A DNA stretch of 37,323 nucleotides, taken from a virus. Position numbers and translations under genes: made by a program. This document shows, piece by piece, positions 21,981 through 30,337 of the stretch (positions are counted from its first letter, which is position 1; each line of letters opens with the position of its first letter). The stretch spans positions 1-37,323 of the IMG/VR virus record IMGVR_UViG_3300020146_000003, one strand, 5' to 3'. Under the pieces are notes generated by a model that saw only the letters and a list, made by a program, of their open reading frames with translations, did not search any database and was not told the origin of the DNA.

Positions 21981-24900
21981 CTACGTCCTCGAGTTCCGCA
22001 TGTACGGACTAAAGTTGCGCATTGCTAGCTGCACCTTCCGGGCGATCTCATCTGGAGACGCGTTGGTGCCATGCACTTGTACTAGAGGCCCATTGACAGT
22101 CACAGACCGAGTATCTCCTCCACCCCCACTCATGGCGGCTGGAGAGTCTCCAGAGAACTGCCCTTTGGTGATCATCGACCGCAGCGGAGTAGCTATACCT
22201 GCAGGCAGGACCATCTCGTTCTTGTGCAGCTGAGCAATCTGATCTCCCGGGACCTTACCCCAGCCACCCTCCGCCGAAGCAATCGAGGATCCCACAGCCA
22301 TGACTGCGGCGAGAGCGCCCGCAGCTGCTGCCGGAGCTAGGAAGGGCCCGACGTAGGGGATGGCGGAGATCGCCGCATACACGTTGGCGAAGGTCTCATA
22401 GGCCTTGATGGCGATATGCTTCAGAGCACTGCCTACAGTGATGAGGAGGCTCTCAGCGGCGCCAGCCTCTTCTGCGCCAGTCCTCGCGGCAACTCCTCCT
22501 ACAGTAGCTGCTGTCTTGGATGCCTCAGCAATCTGGTGCGCAATGGTAGTCGCTATGTCTCCGCTGACCTCGACGCCCGTCTCTGCTGTAATAGCTCCCA
22601 TGCGGATGGCAATAGCCGTCAGTGTAGCATTAGTCTTAGCGGTTTCAGCGGCCAGGTGAGCTGCAACGCTTCCTGCTGCCTGCGCCTGTGCATAGGACTC
22701 GCCGACGACGTAATTGATGATCTGCTGGTTGAGCCAGGCCTGGCCCATCTTAACGAACAGCATAATAGTGTTGTCGATCATGTCCGCGATGATCGATCGG
22801 AACCCCTCAGCCAGGGTCTGAGACCCACGGAGCATCGAACCAATGCTGGAGTTGAACCCGCCTTCCAGGGACTCCAGAGTCTTCAGCCAGTCCTGACGTG
22901 TCTGGCGGGAGACAGTCAGCTGCATGTTCTGCATTGCCTGCTGGAACTTGGCAATCTCCACTACCTGAGCATTCAGAGCCGCAGCTATCTGCGTGGGATC
23001 CAGCGCAGCTTCCTGCTGGGCCTGAAGGGTCTCCATCGCCAGGCGGTGAGCCTCGACGATCTGAGCCATCTGCTCTCTGAACTGTTCCGTGCTATCCTGG
23101 CCGCCCAGGAGAGACAGCATTGTCGGGAATCGAGCACCCTGAGCCTGCTGGAACCTCGCCAGCTGAACCGCCATCTGAGTCTGGATACTGCTTACCTGCC
23201 GCTGAGCAGCCGCCTCCATCTTCAGGATGTCGGCACGCTGCTGAGCTCCTTGCCGAGCAAGCTCAGTCCGCTTCTGCATCTCCTGCTTGTACTGTAGCGT
23301 ATCCTCGCCGTAGTGCTGCTTGATGAGTGCCAAGATCTCATCCTGAAGGAGTATCTGGGTGTTGAAGTTCCCGCGCAGAGCCTCCTGTTCAGTCCGGATG
23401 GCTGTGATCTTCTCGGCTACCTCTCGGTTGGCAGCCTGCCGCTGATAGTTCTCCAGCCGGTTGATCTCTTCCAGGTGCTGTACAGTACCTCCCTTTCCAG
23501 CGTCCTCGACAGCCTTTACTCGGCGCTTGGCAATCTCTACCAGCCGGTCGGAGTGATCTCGCTGCCGTTGTTCTTCCTGCCCTAGGATCAGTAGCTTCTG
23601 CTGCAGAGCCTGATCGGCAGCCTGGCGCTCTTGCTCGGCGAGCTGCCTACGAGCCTGACGCACCTGAGGGGTTTCAGCCCCTTTGGAGAACTCCAGCTCC
23701 AGAGCCAGGATACGCTTAGCCACCGCAACGCGCTTGTCAGCCCAGGCTTGATACATATTCATCTCGGACTGCAGCTGCCCAAGACGCGCCTCGTGTCGGT
23801 CTGTCTCCTGTGGGGTATGCAGCAGGCTGATCTCCCGCCGCAAGTTGAACATGGCGGACTCAATCCGATGAATGCCCTCTTCGTCCTCGGCGTTGAGCAT
23901 AAGGCGCCGTGTGGCTAACTGATTGAGTTCGTCCTGCATAGAGCGCCGCTTGCGCTCTGCCTCTATGTTCCTCTGGATCAGCTCCAGATCCTGCTCTAGC
24001 TTGAAGTCGCGAGCAGGGCGATCAGGGACCTGAACCTCACCAATCGAGCGTCTAGCCTCCTTCTCGTCGGTGAAGGGGAGGTCTCCTGCGCCCGCGGCGA
24101 CTGCAGGCCTGAAGGCCTCGTCCTTCATGAACTCCTTGAGCTTACCTTGAGCCTTAGCAATAGCAAGGCCTTCGTTGTAGAACCGCTCGGTGGCAATCTG
24201 GACTATCCGGTTGATCACCTCCAGCTCTCGTCCAGCTTTGGCCATATCCTGGAGCTCGAACTTAGCTCCGGCAGCCTCTCCCGAGAACAGTCCTAGGTTG
24301 TCAGCCCACTTGAGGGCTCCAGCTGCTCCATTGTTGAAGGCGGTCACCATAGGCCCGGCGACCTTGTCAGGATCTTCTCTGACAAGCTTAGCCTGAGCCT
24401 TAGCTAATTGATCGATCTCCTTGCTGAATGCGGCTGCAGGTCCCTTCAGACCGCCAATGATGATCGCCAGGTCAGCTGCTTCACCTCCCCACATCCTCCA
24501 GGTCTTCTTAGAGTCCTGTATCTGTGTACTGATCCCTGCAAGAGACTCCCGGCTGAGGTTGCCGGAGATCAGTAGCTGCCCTGAGGTCTGTCGGATAGCT
24601 GCGTGAACGGCCAACCAGTTCTGGGCTACTTGGTAGGCAGCATACCCAACCGCACCTGTAGCCGCTGCCATAATACCAAGCAAGATGTTAGCCTGGCCGA
24701 GAGTGCCTACGACGTTAGTGAGTGTGCCTGAGAGGGCTGACCACCGGCCTGCGGCGATTTCATCTGCAATGGCGACGATCTTACGGGAGGTGAACTCAGC
24801 GGTGACTCCGGCCTCTCTGAGGGAGGTAGCTAGGTTGTTAGTCTTAACCGTGGTGTCGTTCAGGCTCTTGGCGATGCCACCTATGGCCAGAGCAGCAGCC

Positions 24901-25160
24901 GCTCCAGAGGTCTCCCGCAGAACGCGGTTGTAATGCTCGGCCTTAGCGGTTGCAGCCTGAAGAGAGTCTGCGAGCTTACCGACCTCCTCCCTAGCCTCCT
25001 TCGAGCGAACACCCTGCACCATCGCCTGGACTAGGGCAGCTCGAATGCGAGCAGCCTGAACCTCGGTGTTCTTAGCTGTCGCCTCGAACTCAGAGCGGAA
25101 CTGGACAGCATCCAGCTTGAGCTGGGCAACCAGATCCGACATCTTGAATTGGGTGGCCAT
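21981..25160 (-). CDS. tape measure protein
   Basis: A 1059-aa protein that sets tail length and is threaded through the tail tube. The N-terminal 100 residues are helical (VAQLKLDAVQFRSEFEATAK, typical of tape measures). Hydrophobic stretches occur at about 150-175 and near the C-terminus (about 870-1005, including IPYVGPFLAPAAAAGALAAV). The middle (about 370-780) is a long, highly charged coiled coil rich in Gln, Glu and Arg. It is the largest gene of the window and sits directly after the tail assembly chaperones, the standard order. AGGAGC stands 8 nt before the ATG. At roughly 1.5 angstrom per residue the tail would be about 150 nm, a rule-of-thumb estimate. Confidence 0.93.
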   Translation of the reverse strand: MATQFKMSDLVAQLKLDAVQFRSEFEATAKNTEVQAARIRAALVQAMVQGVRSKEAREEVGKLADSLQAATAKAEHYNRVLRETSGAAAALAIGGIAKSLNDTTVKTNNLATSLREAGVTAEFTSRKIVAIADEIAAGRWSALSGTLTNVVGTLGQANILLGIMAAATGAVGYAAYQVAQNWLAVHAAIRQTSGQLLISGNLSRESLAGISTQIQDSKKTWRMWGGEAADLAIIIGGLKGPAAAFSKEIDQLAKAQAKLVREDPDKVAGPMVTAFNNGAAGALKWADNLGLFSGEAAGAKFELQDMAKAGRELEVINRIVQIATERFYNEGLAIAKAQGKLKEFMKDEAFRPAVAAGAGDLPFTDEKEARRSIGEVQVPDRPARDFKLEQDLELIQRNIEAERKRRSMQDELNQLATRRLMLNAEDEEGIHRIESAMFNLRREISLLHTPQETDRHEARLGQLQSEMNMYQAWADKRVAVAKRILALELEFSKGAETPQVRQARRQLAEQERQAADQALQQKLLILGQEEQRQRDHSDRLVEIAKRRVKAVEDAGKGGTVQHLEEINRLENYQRQAANREVAEKITAIRTEQEALRGNFNTQILLQDEILALIKQHYGEDTLQYKQEMQKRTELARQGAQQRADILKMEAAAQRQVSSIQTQMAVQLARFQQAQGARFPTMLSLLGGQDSTEQFREQMAQIVEAHRLAMETLQAQQEAALDPTQIAAALNAQVVEIAKFQQAMQNMQLTVSRQTRQDWLKTLESLEGGFNSSIGSMLRGSQTLAEGFRSIIADMIDNTIMLFVKMGQAWLNQQIINYVVGESYAQAQAAGSVAAHLAAETAKTNATLTAIAIRMGAITAETGVEVSGDIATTIAHQIAEASKTAATVGGVAARTGAEEAGAAESLLITVGSALKHIAIKAYETFANVYAAISAIPYVGPFLAPAAAAGALAAVMAVGSSIASAEGGWGKVPGDQIAQLHKNEMVLPAGIATPLRSMITKGQFSGDSPAAMSGGGGDTRSVTVNGPLVQVHGTNASPDEIARKVQLAMRNFSPYMRNSRT

Positions 25161-25177
25161 CCTCAGCTGCTCCTACT

Positions 25178-25911
25178 CTAGCCTATGTGTTTACCGCCGC
25201 CGGCCCTTATCTGCTGCAGGATCTTCTCCCACTGTTCTCCCTCAACCTGCGCCCCTTTAGGCCCTTGGGGCACTGTCGACGCGGCCTTAGGAGGCTTGTA
25301 GCCCAAGTAACGCGACACTAGGAGTGCGACCGGAGGTAAGTGAGCCCACTGAGCCTTGAGGAGACGATAGCGCCTCAGTGTCATAGTCTCCTCGATGCGG
25401 TCCCACGATCCTCCCTCTACCCCCAGCGTGACTAGTTCAGCAATGAGGGGGCCGAAGTCTCCGTCGAACCCGAGCCCATCACCTCCTTCAGGTTCTCCTT
25501 CAACTCCGACCCCGGAGCTTCCCCCGTCTTGGCTACCTCGAAGCCGGAAATCTCCAAGAGGCGGTTGAAAACCATCGGCAGCTTCTTCGCCTGATCTAGG
25601 GTCAGCTGGTCGGCAATCCCGTCGTACGAGGTATTACCGTGAGCAATGACCAGCACCTTAATGATGATGTCCAGCCGTTGCTGGAAGTTCATGATGGCGA
25701 CATCCTCCTCGACATCCTGCTCTAGGCGGAGCAGGTCGAGAATCTGCCTGTCGATCTTCCGCATCTCTGCGATCAGAGGGTAGCAGCGTGACAGCTTACC
25801 CCAACGCATGGCTTTGAGGACCAACACTCCATCGCCACATTCGACGGTGATTGTCTCGTCATCCTTCCGGAAGTCCTTTTCCGGAGGAATAGTGGGAGTC
25901 TGGGCAGACAT
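25178..25911 (-). CDS. tail assembly chaperone, -1 frameshift (GT-like) product
   Basis: The frame that ends at 25178 has a 68-aa ORF with its own ATG (25384), but it is open well upstream of it, without stops, into the 3' part of the preceding gene in the -1 frame. The joined region reads PLIAELVTLGVEGGSWDRI, then EETMTLRRYRLLKAQWAHLP, which looks like a natural continuation. This is the arrangement of lambda G and GT, where a fixed fraction of ribosomes slips -1 to make a longer chaperone that loads the tape measure. Candidate slip sites are GGCCCCC (25453-25447, seven codons including the stop before the G frame ends) and GGGGGAA (25525-25519). Neither is a perfect XXXYYYZ, so the exact site is not proven. 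Confidence 0.65.
25432..25911 (-). CDS. tail assembly chaperone (G-like)
   Basis: A 159-aa, mostly helical protein with an N-terminal beta part (ETITVECGDGVLVLKAM) and helical blocks (IAEMRKIDRQILDLLRLEQD, LDIIIKVLVIAH). It lies between the major tail protein and the tape measure gene, exactly where the short tail assembly chaperone is found in long-tailed phages. The last 20 residues (MGSGSTETSAPSLLN) are low complexity, where the -1 frameshift would divert translation. GAGAGG with AAGG follows the 53-bp element upstream and serves the ATG at 25911. Confidence 0.75.
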   Translation of the reverse strand: MSAQTPTIPPEKDFRKDDETITVECGDGVLVLKAMRWGKLSRCYPLIAEMRKIDRQILDLLRLEQDVEEDVAIMNFQQRLDIIIKVLVIAHGNTSYDGIADQLTLDQAKKLPMVFNRLLEISGFEVAKTGEAPGSELKENLKEVMGSGSTETSAPSLLN

Positions 25912-25935
25912 TCCTTATCCTCTCTGTTGAACTTG

Positions 25936-25988
25936 AAGACCGTAAACGACTTTGCGGCTTCGACGGGGCGACCGGTCGCAGTGTTGGT
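25936..25988 (-). repeat. conserved 53-bp element, copy 2
   Basis: The second copy of the element at 14257-14309, with 41 of 53 bases identical and no gaps. It ends 24 nt before the start codon of the G-like chaperone gene. In this copy the conserved GGTCGCAGTGTT end also forms one arm of a perfect 14-bp inverted repeat (see 25972-26021), and GCGACCGGTCGC (25968-25979) is a perfect 12-bp palindrome. Between the major tail protein and the chaperone gene, expression must drop sharply, so a role in transcript termination, processing or re-initiation is plausible. Confidence 0.7.
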
Positions 25989-26021
25989 TCACATTTGCAT
26001 AGCACAAAACACTGCGACCGG
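25972..26021 (-). terminator. perfect 14-bp inverted repeat after the major tail protein gene
   Basis: CCGGTCGCAGTGTT (25972-25985) and its exact reverse complement (26008-26021) enclose a 22-base AT-rich loop. The repeat begins 31 nt downstream of the stop codon of the major tail protein on the - strand. There is no T tract after the stem, so it may be an mRNA-stabilising 3' structure or a factor-dependent terminator that reduces read-through into the chaperone genes. It overlaps the 53-bp element. Confidence 0.6.
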
Positions 26022-26052
26022 CCTCCCGACGAGAGCGCGACGGACCGACCTA

Positions 26053-26805
26053 CTAGTTGGTAGGCCCAGTCCACTCGAACACGTTGCCCGCCGAATTGGC
26101 GAACGCCGCGAAGTCGAGCTCCGGGATGTTCCAGTCATCCAGCTTGGTGCTGAACGGCGTGATCTTCGAGCTGACGCAGTTGAACAGAGTCAGCACGAGC
26201 TCGGCACCGCCGTAGGTGGCGTAGAAGGTAGCCGCCCAAGACGGAGTCACACCCATGAGCTGGTTGGGCATGAGGAGGCCGTTACCGGTGCTGGCCGCTC
26301 CGTACTGGTAATCGATGGAGACACTGTTCGTGGTGTCGGCAGCAGCGAAGGTGTACACACCGGCTGCAACCGAGTACTGCCCGGTAGCGGGAGCGCTCGC
26401 CACCTTGGTCATCGCCTTGCCCGTCGTGTTGTTGTACACGCCGAGGTCGGTCTCGAAGGTAGCCGAGCCAGTAACCGTGATCTGGTACGGAGTGCCCGGA
26501 ATGGTTGAGGTCTCGCGCTCCTTGACCCGATTCTGGCCCGTAGTGATCGAGCCGCCGAAGAACAGGTCGTTGAAGTCCTTGACCGAGATATTGGCCATCT
26601 GAGCCTTACCCATGATCTGGGTCTTGCCGCGGGCCTGAGCCACCGGGTACTGGTACTGCCCGAACAACGGCTTGATCTCGCCGTCGAAGCTAACCTCGAC
26701 GGACTGCACCGTACCGAACTTGGTGGGAGTCACGACAGCCGGGGCATTCGAGTCATTGCGGATGCCCCACAGCACTCCTGAGCCGAAGGTATAGGTTTGC
26801 GACAT
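26053..26805 (-). CDS. major tail protein
   Basis: A 250-aa beta-rich protein that should form the tail tube. Start MSQTYTFGSGVLWGIRNDSN, then VQSVEVSFDGEIKPLFGQYQYPVAQARGK, a pattern typical of tube subunits. Residues about 107-170 form an extra module (NTTGKAMTKV, APATGQYSVAAGVYTFAAAD, SVSIDYQY) closely resembling a segment of the connector protein encoded at 27856-28683. Its position between the tail terminator and the chaperones supports the call. It is followed by the strong 14-bp hairpin, as expected for a highly expressed gene. A promoter of its own is not visible. Confidence 0.85.
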   Translation of the reverse strand: MSQTYTFGSGVLWGIRNDSNAPAVVTPTKFGTVQSVEVSFDGEIKPLFGQYQYPVAQARGKTQIMGKAQMANISVKDFNDLFFGGSITTGQNRVKERETSTIPGTPYQITVTGSATFETDLGVYNNTTGKAMTKVASAPATGQYSVAAGVYTFAAADTTNSVSIDYQYGAASTGNGLLMPNQLMGVTPSWAATFYATYGGAELVLTLFNCVSSKITPFSTKLDDWNIPELDFAAFANSAGNVFEWTGPTN

Positions 26806-26852
26806 GTGCTCTCTCCTTTGCCTTTCCTACGCTGTTTACCGGGGCAGCCGGC

Positions 26853-27299
26853 TTACGGGAAGCTGATGTTGACGGGAATCATGATCAGGGCCTGACCATC
26901 CAGGTCACCTGGTTCGCGCAGGACCCTTCCCTCGATCCAGCAGTTGTAAACTCGGCCGTCAATGGTGAACGTCGTGCCTGCTTGCTGCCCCCCATCAGGG
27001 GTGAAGGCAGCTTCGACCGCTTCCAGGAGCTTATTCACTACCTGGTCTCCTACCTCGCCGTCCTGGATCCGGGCGTAGATGTAGATGTGGCCCATCATAT
27101 CCATGTTGCGAGGAGTACCACGCTGAGTTCGCCGGTGATCCTCCTCATGAGCCGTCAGGAAGAATGCTGGCTGGTCTTCATGCGGAACCTGATCCCACAT
27201 CTTCAGCTTGCGGCTGAACGTCTTGAATAGGGGGGCCAGGTTCTGCTTGAAGTGAGACAGCAGAGCCTCCAGCACCTGTTCTCGGGGAGTCGGGATCAC
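26853..27299 (-). CDS. tail terminator / completion protein
   Basis: A 148-aa alpha/beta protein (TPREQVLEALLSHFK, then WDQVPHEDQPAFFLTAHEED, HIYIYARIQDGEVGDQVVNKLLEAVEAAF and a closing VNISFP). The pattern and the size match minor tail (terminator) proteins of the lambda U / HK97-type group that cap the tail tube. It lies between the neck protein and the major tail protein and overlaps the neck gene by 4 nt. The 47-nt gap after it has no strong terminator. Confidence 0.7.
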   Translation of the reverse strand: MIPTPREQVLEALLSHFKQNLAPLFKTFSRKLKMWDQVPHEDQPAFFLTAHEEDHRRTQRGTPRNMDMMGHIYIYARIQDGEVGDQVVNKLLEAVEAAFTPDGGQQAGTTFTIDGRVYNCWIEGRVLREPGDLDGQALIMIPVNISFP

Positions 27300-27856
27300 G
27301 AGGAGCTCCTACCTGTGAGGCGCGATGCCTCATTCATTCCGGACTGCACTGCCTTCTCGACCGACTCCATGAACTCAGCTCTCGTCTGCTCAATAGCGCG
27401 GGAGATATAGTTCTTGGCGCGGATGGTGGCGCCGGGATGGTTGACGCTCGGAAGTACTTGGCGTGCGATAGCAAACCTGATTCCGGTCCCGCTTCGGCGC
27501 ATCCACAGGAATGCAAGGGCCTTACGGTCGCGAGGGAAGATTCGGTGAGCTCGGATTCGCCCACCCTCTTCTTGGATCCTAGCGTAGGGGACTCCACGTA
27601 CACCAAGCTCGACGGTAACCTGATCGTCATCAGCGGATACTCTGGTGTAGAGGTTGGCTGCCAGCCGCCCGCTCTTCGACTGGATGTTCGAGGCTGCAGC
27701 AGCCTTCGCCCTCATGGCATACCGAGCCATCTCCAGCCTCAGGTAGTGAACCACCGCCTTGGGAGCAAGCTTGAACTGCTCCACCAAGGTGTCTACCCCG
27801 GCGAATGAAGATGAGACCTGGAAGTCTCCGCCTGATGACGAAGGACGCCGCGCCAT
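27296..27856 (-). CDS. neck protein, HK97 gp10-like
   Basis: A 186-aa protein with the HK97 gp10-like pattern: an N-terminal helix (FKLAPKAVVHYLRLEMARYAMRAK), then KSGRLAANLYTRV and GVPYARIQEEGGRIRAHRIFPRDRKALAF, and a C-terminal helix. Members join the head completion protein to the tail tube. Genes around it (connector upstream, tail terminator downstream) give the standard neck order. It is longer than typical (about 110-150 aa). The start overlaps the connector stop by 1 nt. Confidence 0.75.
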   Translation of the reverse strand: MARRPSSSGGDFQVSSSFAGVDTLVEQFKLAPKAVVHYLRLEMARYAMRAKAAAASNIQSKSGRLAANLYTRVSADDDQVTVELGVRGVPYARIQEEGGRIRAHRIFPRDRKALAFLWMRRSGTGIRFAIARQVLPSVNHPGATIRAKNYISRAIEQTRAEFMESVEKAVQSGMNEASRLTGRSSS

Positions 27857-28683
27857 TACGGGGCGTCCTGCGACAGCGGGAGGATCAGGGTGTACGGCAT
27901 GAGCTCCCCGCGGTACTTCTCCATAGGATCCATGTCGTACGAGGATGTCTCCTGGCCAGCGAGCGAGGCGCTGCGTATGCCGTACCGCTTGCGGCGAGAT
28001 AGCAGCTCACCTACCATGTCCAGAGTCACCTGCTCGACAGCATAGGGGACGTACGTGTACAGGATCTGAACAGTTACGCCGTCGTTGGCGGCGGCAAACT
28101 CGTACTGCGCATATACATCCTGACTGATCTTGTACTGACCAGCCGCTGGAGTCCCAGTCACCTGGGTGAAAGCGGCTCCCGTAGCCTTGTTGGTGACCTC
28201 GACACTCCGCATCCACAGGCCGTAGGTCTGTGCCGGAATGAACTGCCTAGGGGAGGCAATCGTGTACTCCTCAGTAACCGTGTACCCGGCGGCGTAGTCT
28301 ACTTGACACCATAGGCCTTCCTGCCAGGAGTAGCCATTGAGGATCAGAGCCTGAGGCGAGCCGGGGGGTATACCATCCCAAGCTTCCAGCCTCCAGCCTG
28401 GCAGGTCCAGATCGCCCTCTGCAGCCTGTGTGATGGTCTCGTCTCCCGTAATGACCTGAGTCACCTCGAGGACGGGCCAGTTACGGAGCGTAATGCCGTT
28501 GGTGTTCTTCCCCTGGAACTTCCTGGAGTACTCCCGGTAGTACAGGGTAGGACGATTCAGGCAGCCAAGGATCTGACCACTGACGCGAGTGATCAGGCTG
28601 CGGAGGGTGGCATCGATCGAGGTCGAGTCTCCTCCCAGCCATTCCTTCGCGCGTGCGAGTGTGGTCAGATCGTTGTCAGCCAT
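27856..28683 (-). CDS. head-tail connector protein with an extra beta module
   Basis: A 275-aa protein. The N-terminal helices (TLARAKEWLGGDSTSIDATLRSLITRVSGQILGCLNR, 8-44) are the standard gp6-like connector start that docks on the portal. Residues about 150-213 (TNKATGAAFTQV, TPAAGQYKISQDVY, TVQILYTY) are a module shared with the major tail protein. The C-terminal part (AVEQVTLDMVGELLSRRKR to YTLILP) returns to the connector fold. The ATG at 28683 has AAGGAGAGGG upstream and removes the stretch that would read through the hairpin at 28707-28732. It is the first gene after the capsid gene. Confidence 0.78.
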   Translation of the reverse strand: MADNDLTTLARAKEWLGGDSTSIDATLRSLITRVSGQILGCLNRPTLYYREYSRKFQGKNTNGITLRNWPVLEVTQVITGDETITQAAEGDLDLPGWRLEAWDGIPPGSPQALILNGYSWQEGLWCQVDYAAGYTVTEEYTIASPRQFIPAQTYGLWMRSVEVTNKATGAAFTQVTGTPAAGQYKISQDVYAQYEFAAANDGVTVQILYTYVPYAVEQVTLDMVGELLSRRKRYGIRSASLAGQETSSYDMDPMEKYRGELMPYTLILPLSQDAP

Positions 28684-28706
28684 TAATCTTACCCTCTCCT
28701 TAGGTA

Positions 28707-28732
28707 GTGGGTGGGGAGTTACCCCCACCCAC
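28707..28732 (-). terminator. perfect 10-bp GC-rich hairpin after the major capsid gene
   Basis: GTGGGTGGGG (28707-28716) pairs with CCCCACCCAC (28723-28732) around a six-base loop. It lies between the end of the capsid gene (28759) and the ribosome binding site of the connector gene. No T run follows in the direction of transcription. It probably protects the capsid mRNA 3' end or attenuates read-through, since capsid protein is needed in large excess over connector. Confidence 0.6.
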
Positions 28733-28758
28733 CCATCTCGAACTCGACCGGCCCTGCC

Positions 28759-30282
28759 CTAGCTGGTCTTGTTCGCGATGTTCGAGATGATGCCCATCGC
28801 GAATGGAGCGTACACGCCGAGGACTTCTTCGGCGTACACGCCGTACTCCCGCATGCGGGTGCGCAGCGGCCAATCCATCCGGTAGTAGTCGCGGCGCAGG
28901 AGCACCTCGGCCACGTTCGGGACGGAGTTGGACTGGTACCACGGCGGCAGCTTCTCGCACCAGCAGGCGATCGTGCCCGGCGGAAGATCCGGGTGGATCT
29001 TGACTGGGATCTTGTAGCCACCGTCCACGGAGAACGGGTTGTAGTAGTAGTCGATCACGCCGCCGGCAACAAGGCCGTAAGCCTGACCCGGAGTGGTGGG
29101 CGCTTCGTAGCGGAGCAACGGAGCATTCGTGCCACCGCTCAGGACGGTGGTCGTGATGTTCTTCTGCTCCTGGCTGTTGACCCAGATCACCGAGGGCCCC
29201 AACCGGTAGTTGTCCCACATGGTCTGCAGCATCGTGTCGATCTCGACGCAACTGCCGCGGCCGCTCGCCGTAAGGCCCGTGCCGGTGCCGTCCGAGGTGT
29301 TGTCCAGCCACCGCACGTAGGCGTTGTTCGCCGCAGTGAAGGCGTTGGTGAGCAGGCCATCGAACGAGTAGTTGGCGTTGCGAGACATGTCACCGGTGAT
29401 CGCGGTCGCCGCCTGGCCAGTGCCAGCCAGCGGAGCCGAGAACACCGCCTGCGCACGAGAGGTGATCGCCTCGAGCTTCTCTGCCCCCGCCAGGCCGACG
29501 TACCAGGCGTAAGCCACTGCACCACGGACTGGAGCGACCGAGCAGCGCAGCTCCTCGCCGATGGTGATCGCCTGCGTAGCGGCAGCCGACTTGTTGGACG
29601 AGCCACCGTTCAACGTGAACGTCTGGCCGTCAGCCCCGGTGATCACCTTGCTGGTGGCGACGCCGTTGGCCACTGAGGAGTTCATGTACCCCTCGAAGGA
29701 CAGCGCGACGACGATCACCGAGTAGGTGGCAGTCGGCAGGGTCTTACCCGTACCACCAGCCGCCAAGGTCGGAGTAGCCGGCGTGCCGAGAGCGAGCGTA
29801 GCATTGCCGCCCAGGAGCGCCATCTCCTCCTTCCGCATCATCTTCTGCAGCAGGCGGAAGGTGACCATGGCGTTCTCGTCCTCGAAGCCCTGGGCTGCCG
29901 CCTCGGCTTCGAAGGTGAGCGCGTCTTCCTCGCCCATCGTGCGGTAGGCGAATGCCATGTCTTCAGCCTGGTAGCTCATGCGAGCCGACCGCTGACCTTC
30001 CGGCACCCAGCCCATCGCATCCCAGCCGCTGCCGGTGATGGCCGTGATCTTCTTCCAGTGAGCCGCATCGCCCGGGTTCTGCCGACGAACGCGCGGCAGG
30101 ACGTTGCGGATCGGCGTGATGGTCGGATAGAGCATCTTCGCCGGAGCCTGGAGGTCGTAGGCGACCAGGCCGGTGGAGACGGTGACCGTCTTGCCGAGGT
30201 TGTCTTGAGAACCCCCCAGGGCTCCCTTCATCATGTCGAAGGTCTCCTTGCTAATGGAGCCTCCTGCGAGCAACGGATGCAT
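28759..30282 (-). CDS. major capsid protein, HK97 fold with inserted domain
   Basis: A 507-aa capsid subunit. The N-terminal part (PAKMLYPTITPIRNVLPRV, then WKKITAITGSG) and the long helix region (DENAMVTFRLLQKMMRKEEMALLGG, 135-159) followed by later blocks (CVEIDTMLQTMWDN, VIWVNSQEQKNIT, VAEVLLRRDYYRMDWPLR) fit HK97-fold capsid proteins. Residues about 166-295 are an insertion rich in Gly, Ala, Thr and Ser with beta-strand pattern, resembling an Ig-like or fibronectin-like surface domain. It follows the protease/scaffold gene and is followed by a hairpin and the connector. AGAGAGG stands before the ATG. The upstream leader is A/C-rich with CCTAACCTAA. Confidence 0.88.
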   Translation of the reverse strand: MHPLLAGGSISKETFDMMKGALGGSQDNLGKTVTVSTGLVAYDLQAPAKMLYPTITPIRNVLPRVRRQNPGDAAHWKKITAITGSGWDAMGWVPEGQRSARMSYQAEDMAFAYRTMGEEDALTFEAEAAAQGFEDENAMVTFRLLQKMMRKEEMALLGGNATLALGTPATPTLAAGGTGKTLPTATYSVIVVALSFEGYMNSSVANGVATSKVITGADGQTFTLNGGSSNKSAAATQAITIGEELRCSVAPVRGAVAYAWYVGLAGAEKLEAITSRAQAVFSAPLAGTGQAATAITGDMSRNANYSFDGLLTNAFTAANNAYVRWLDNTSDGTGTGLTASGRGSCVEIDTMLQTMWDNYRLGPSVIWVNSQEQKNITTTVLSGGTNAPLLRYEAPTTPGQAYGLVAGGVIDYYYNPFSVDGGYKIPVKIHPDLPPGTIACWCEKLPPWYQSNSVPNVAEVLLRRDYYRMDWPLRTRMREYGVYAEEVLGVYAPFAMGIISNIANKTS

Positions 30283-30337
30283 ACTGTACCTCTCTTAGGT
30301 TAGGTGGTGATGGTGATCTAGGGGGTCCCGTCTCCGG

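Noticed and set aside
22416-23297. 293-codon + strand open frame inside the tape measure gene
   Set aside because: It is antisense to the coiled coil of the tape measure protein, whose Gln/Glu-rich codons create a Leu/Ser-rich false ORF.
28711-29676. 321-codon + strand open frame across the capsid gene, and a 203-codon alternative - strand frame
   Set aside because: Both are shadows of the GC-rich capsid coding sequence; the proteins are Arg/Ala/His-rich and without domain patterns.
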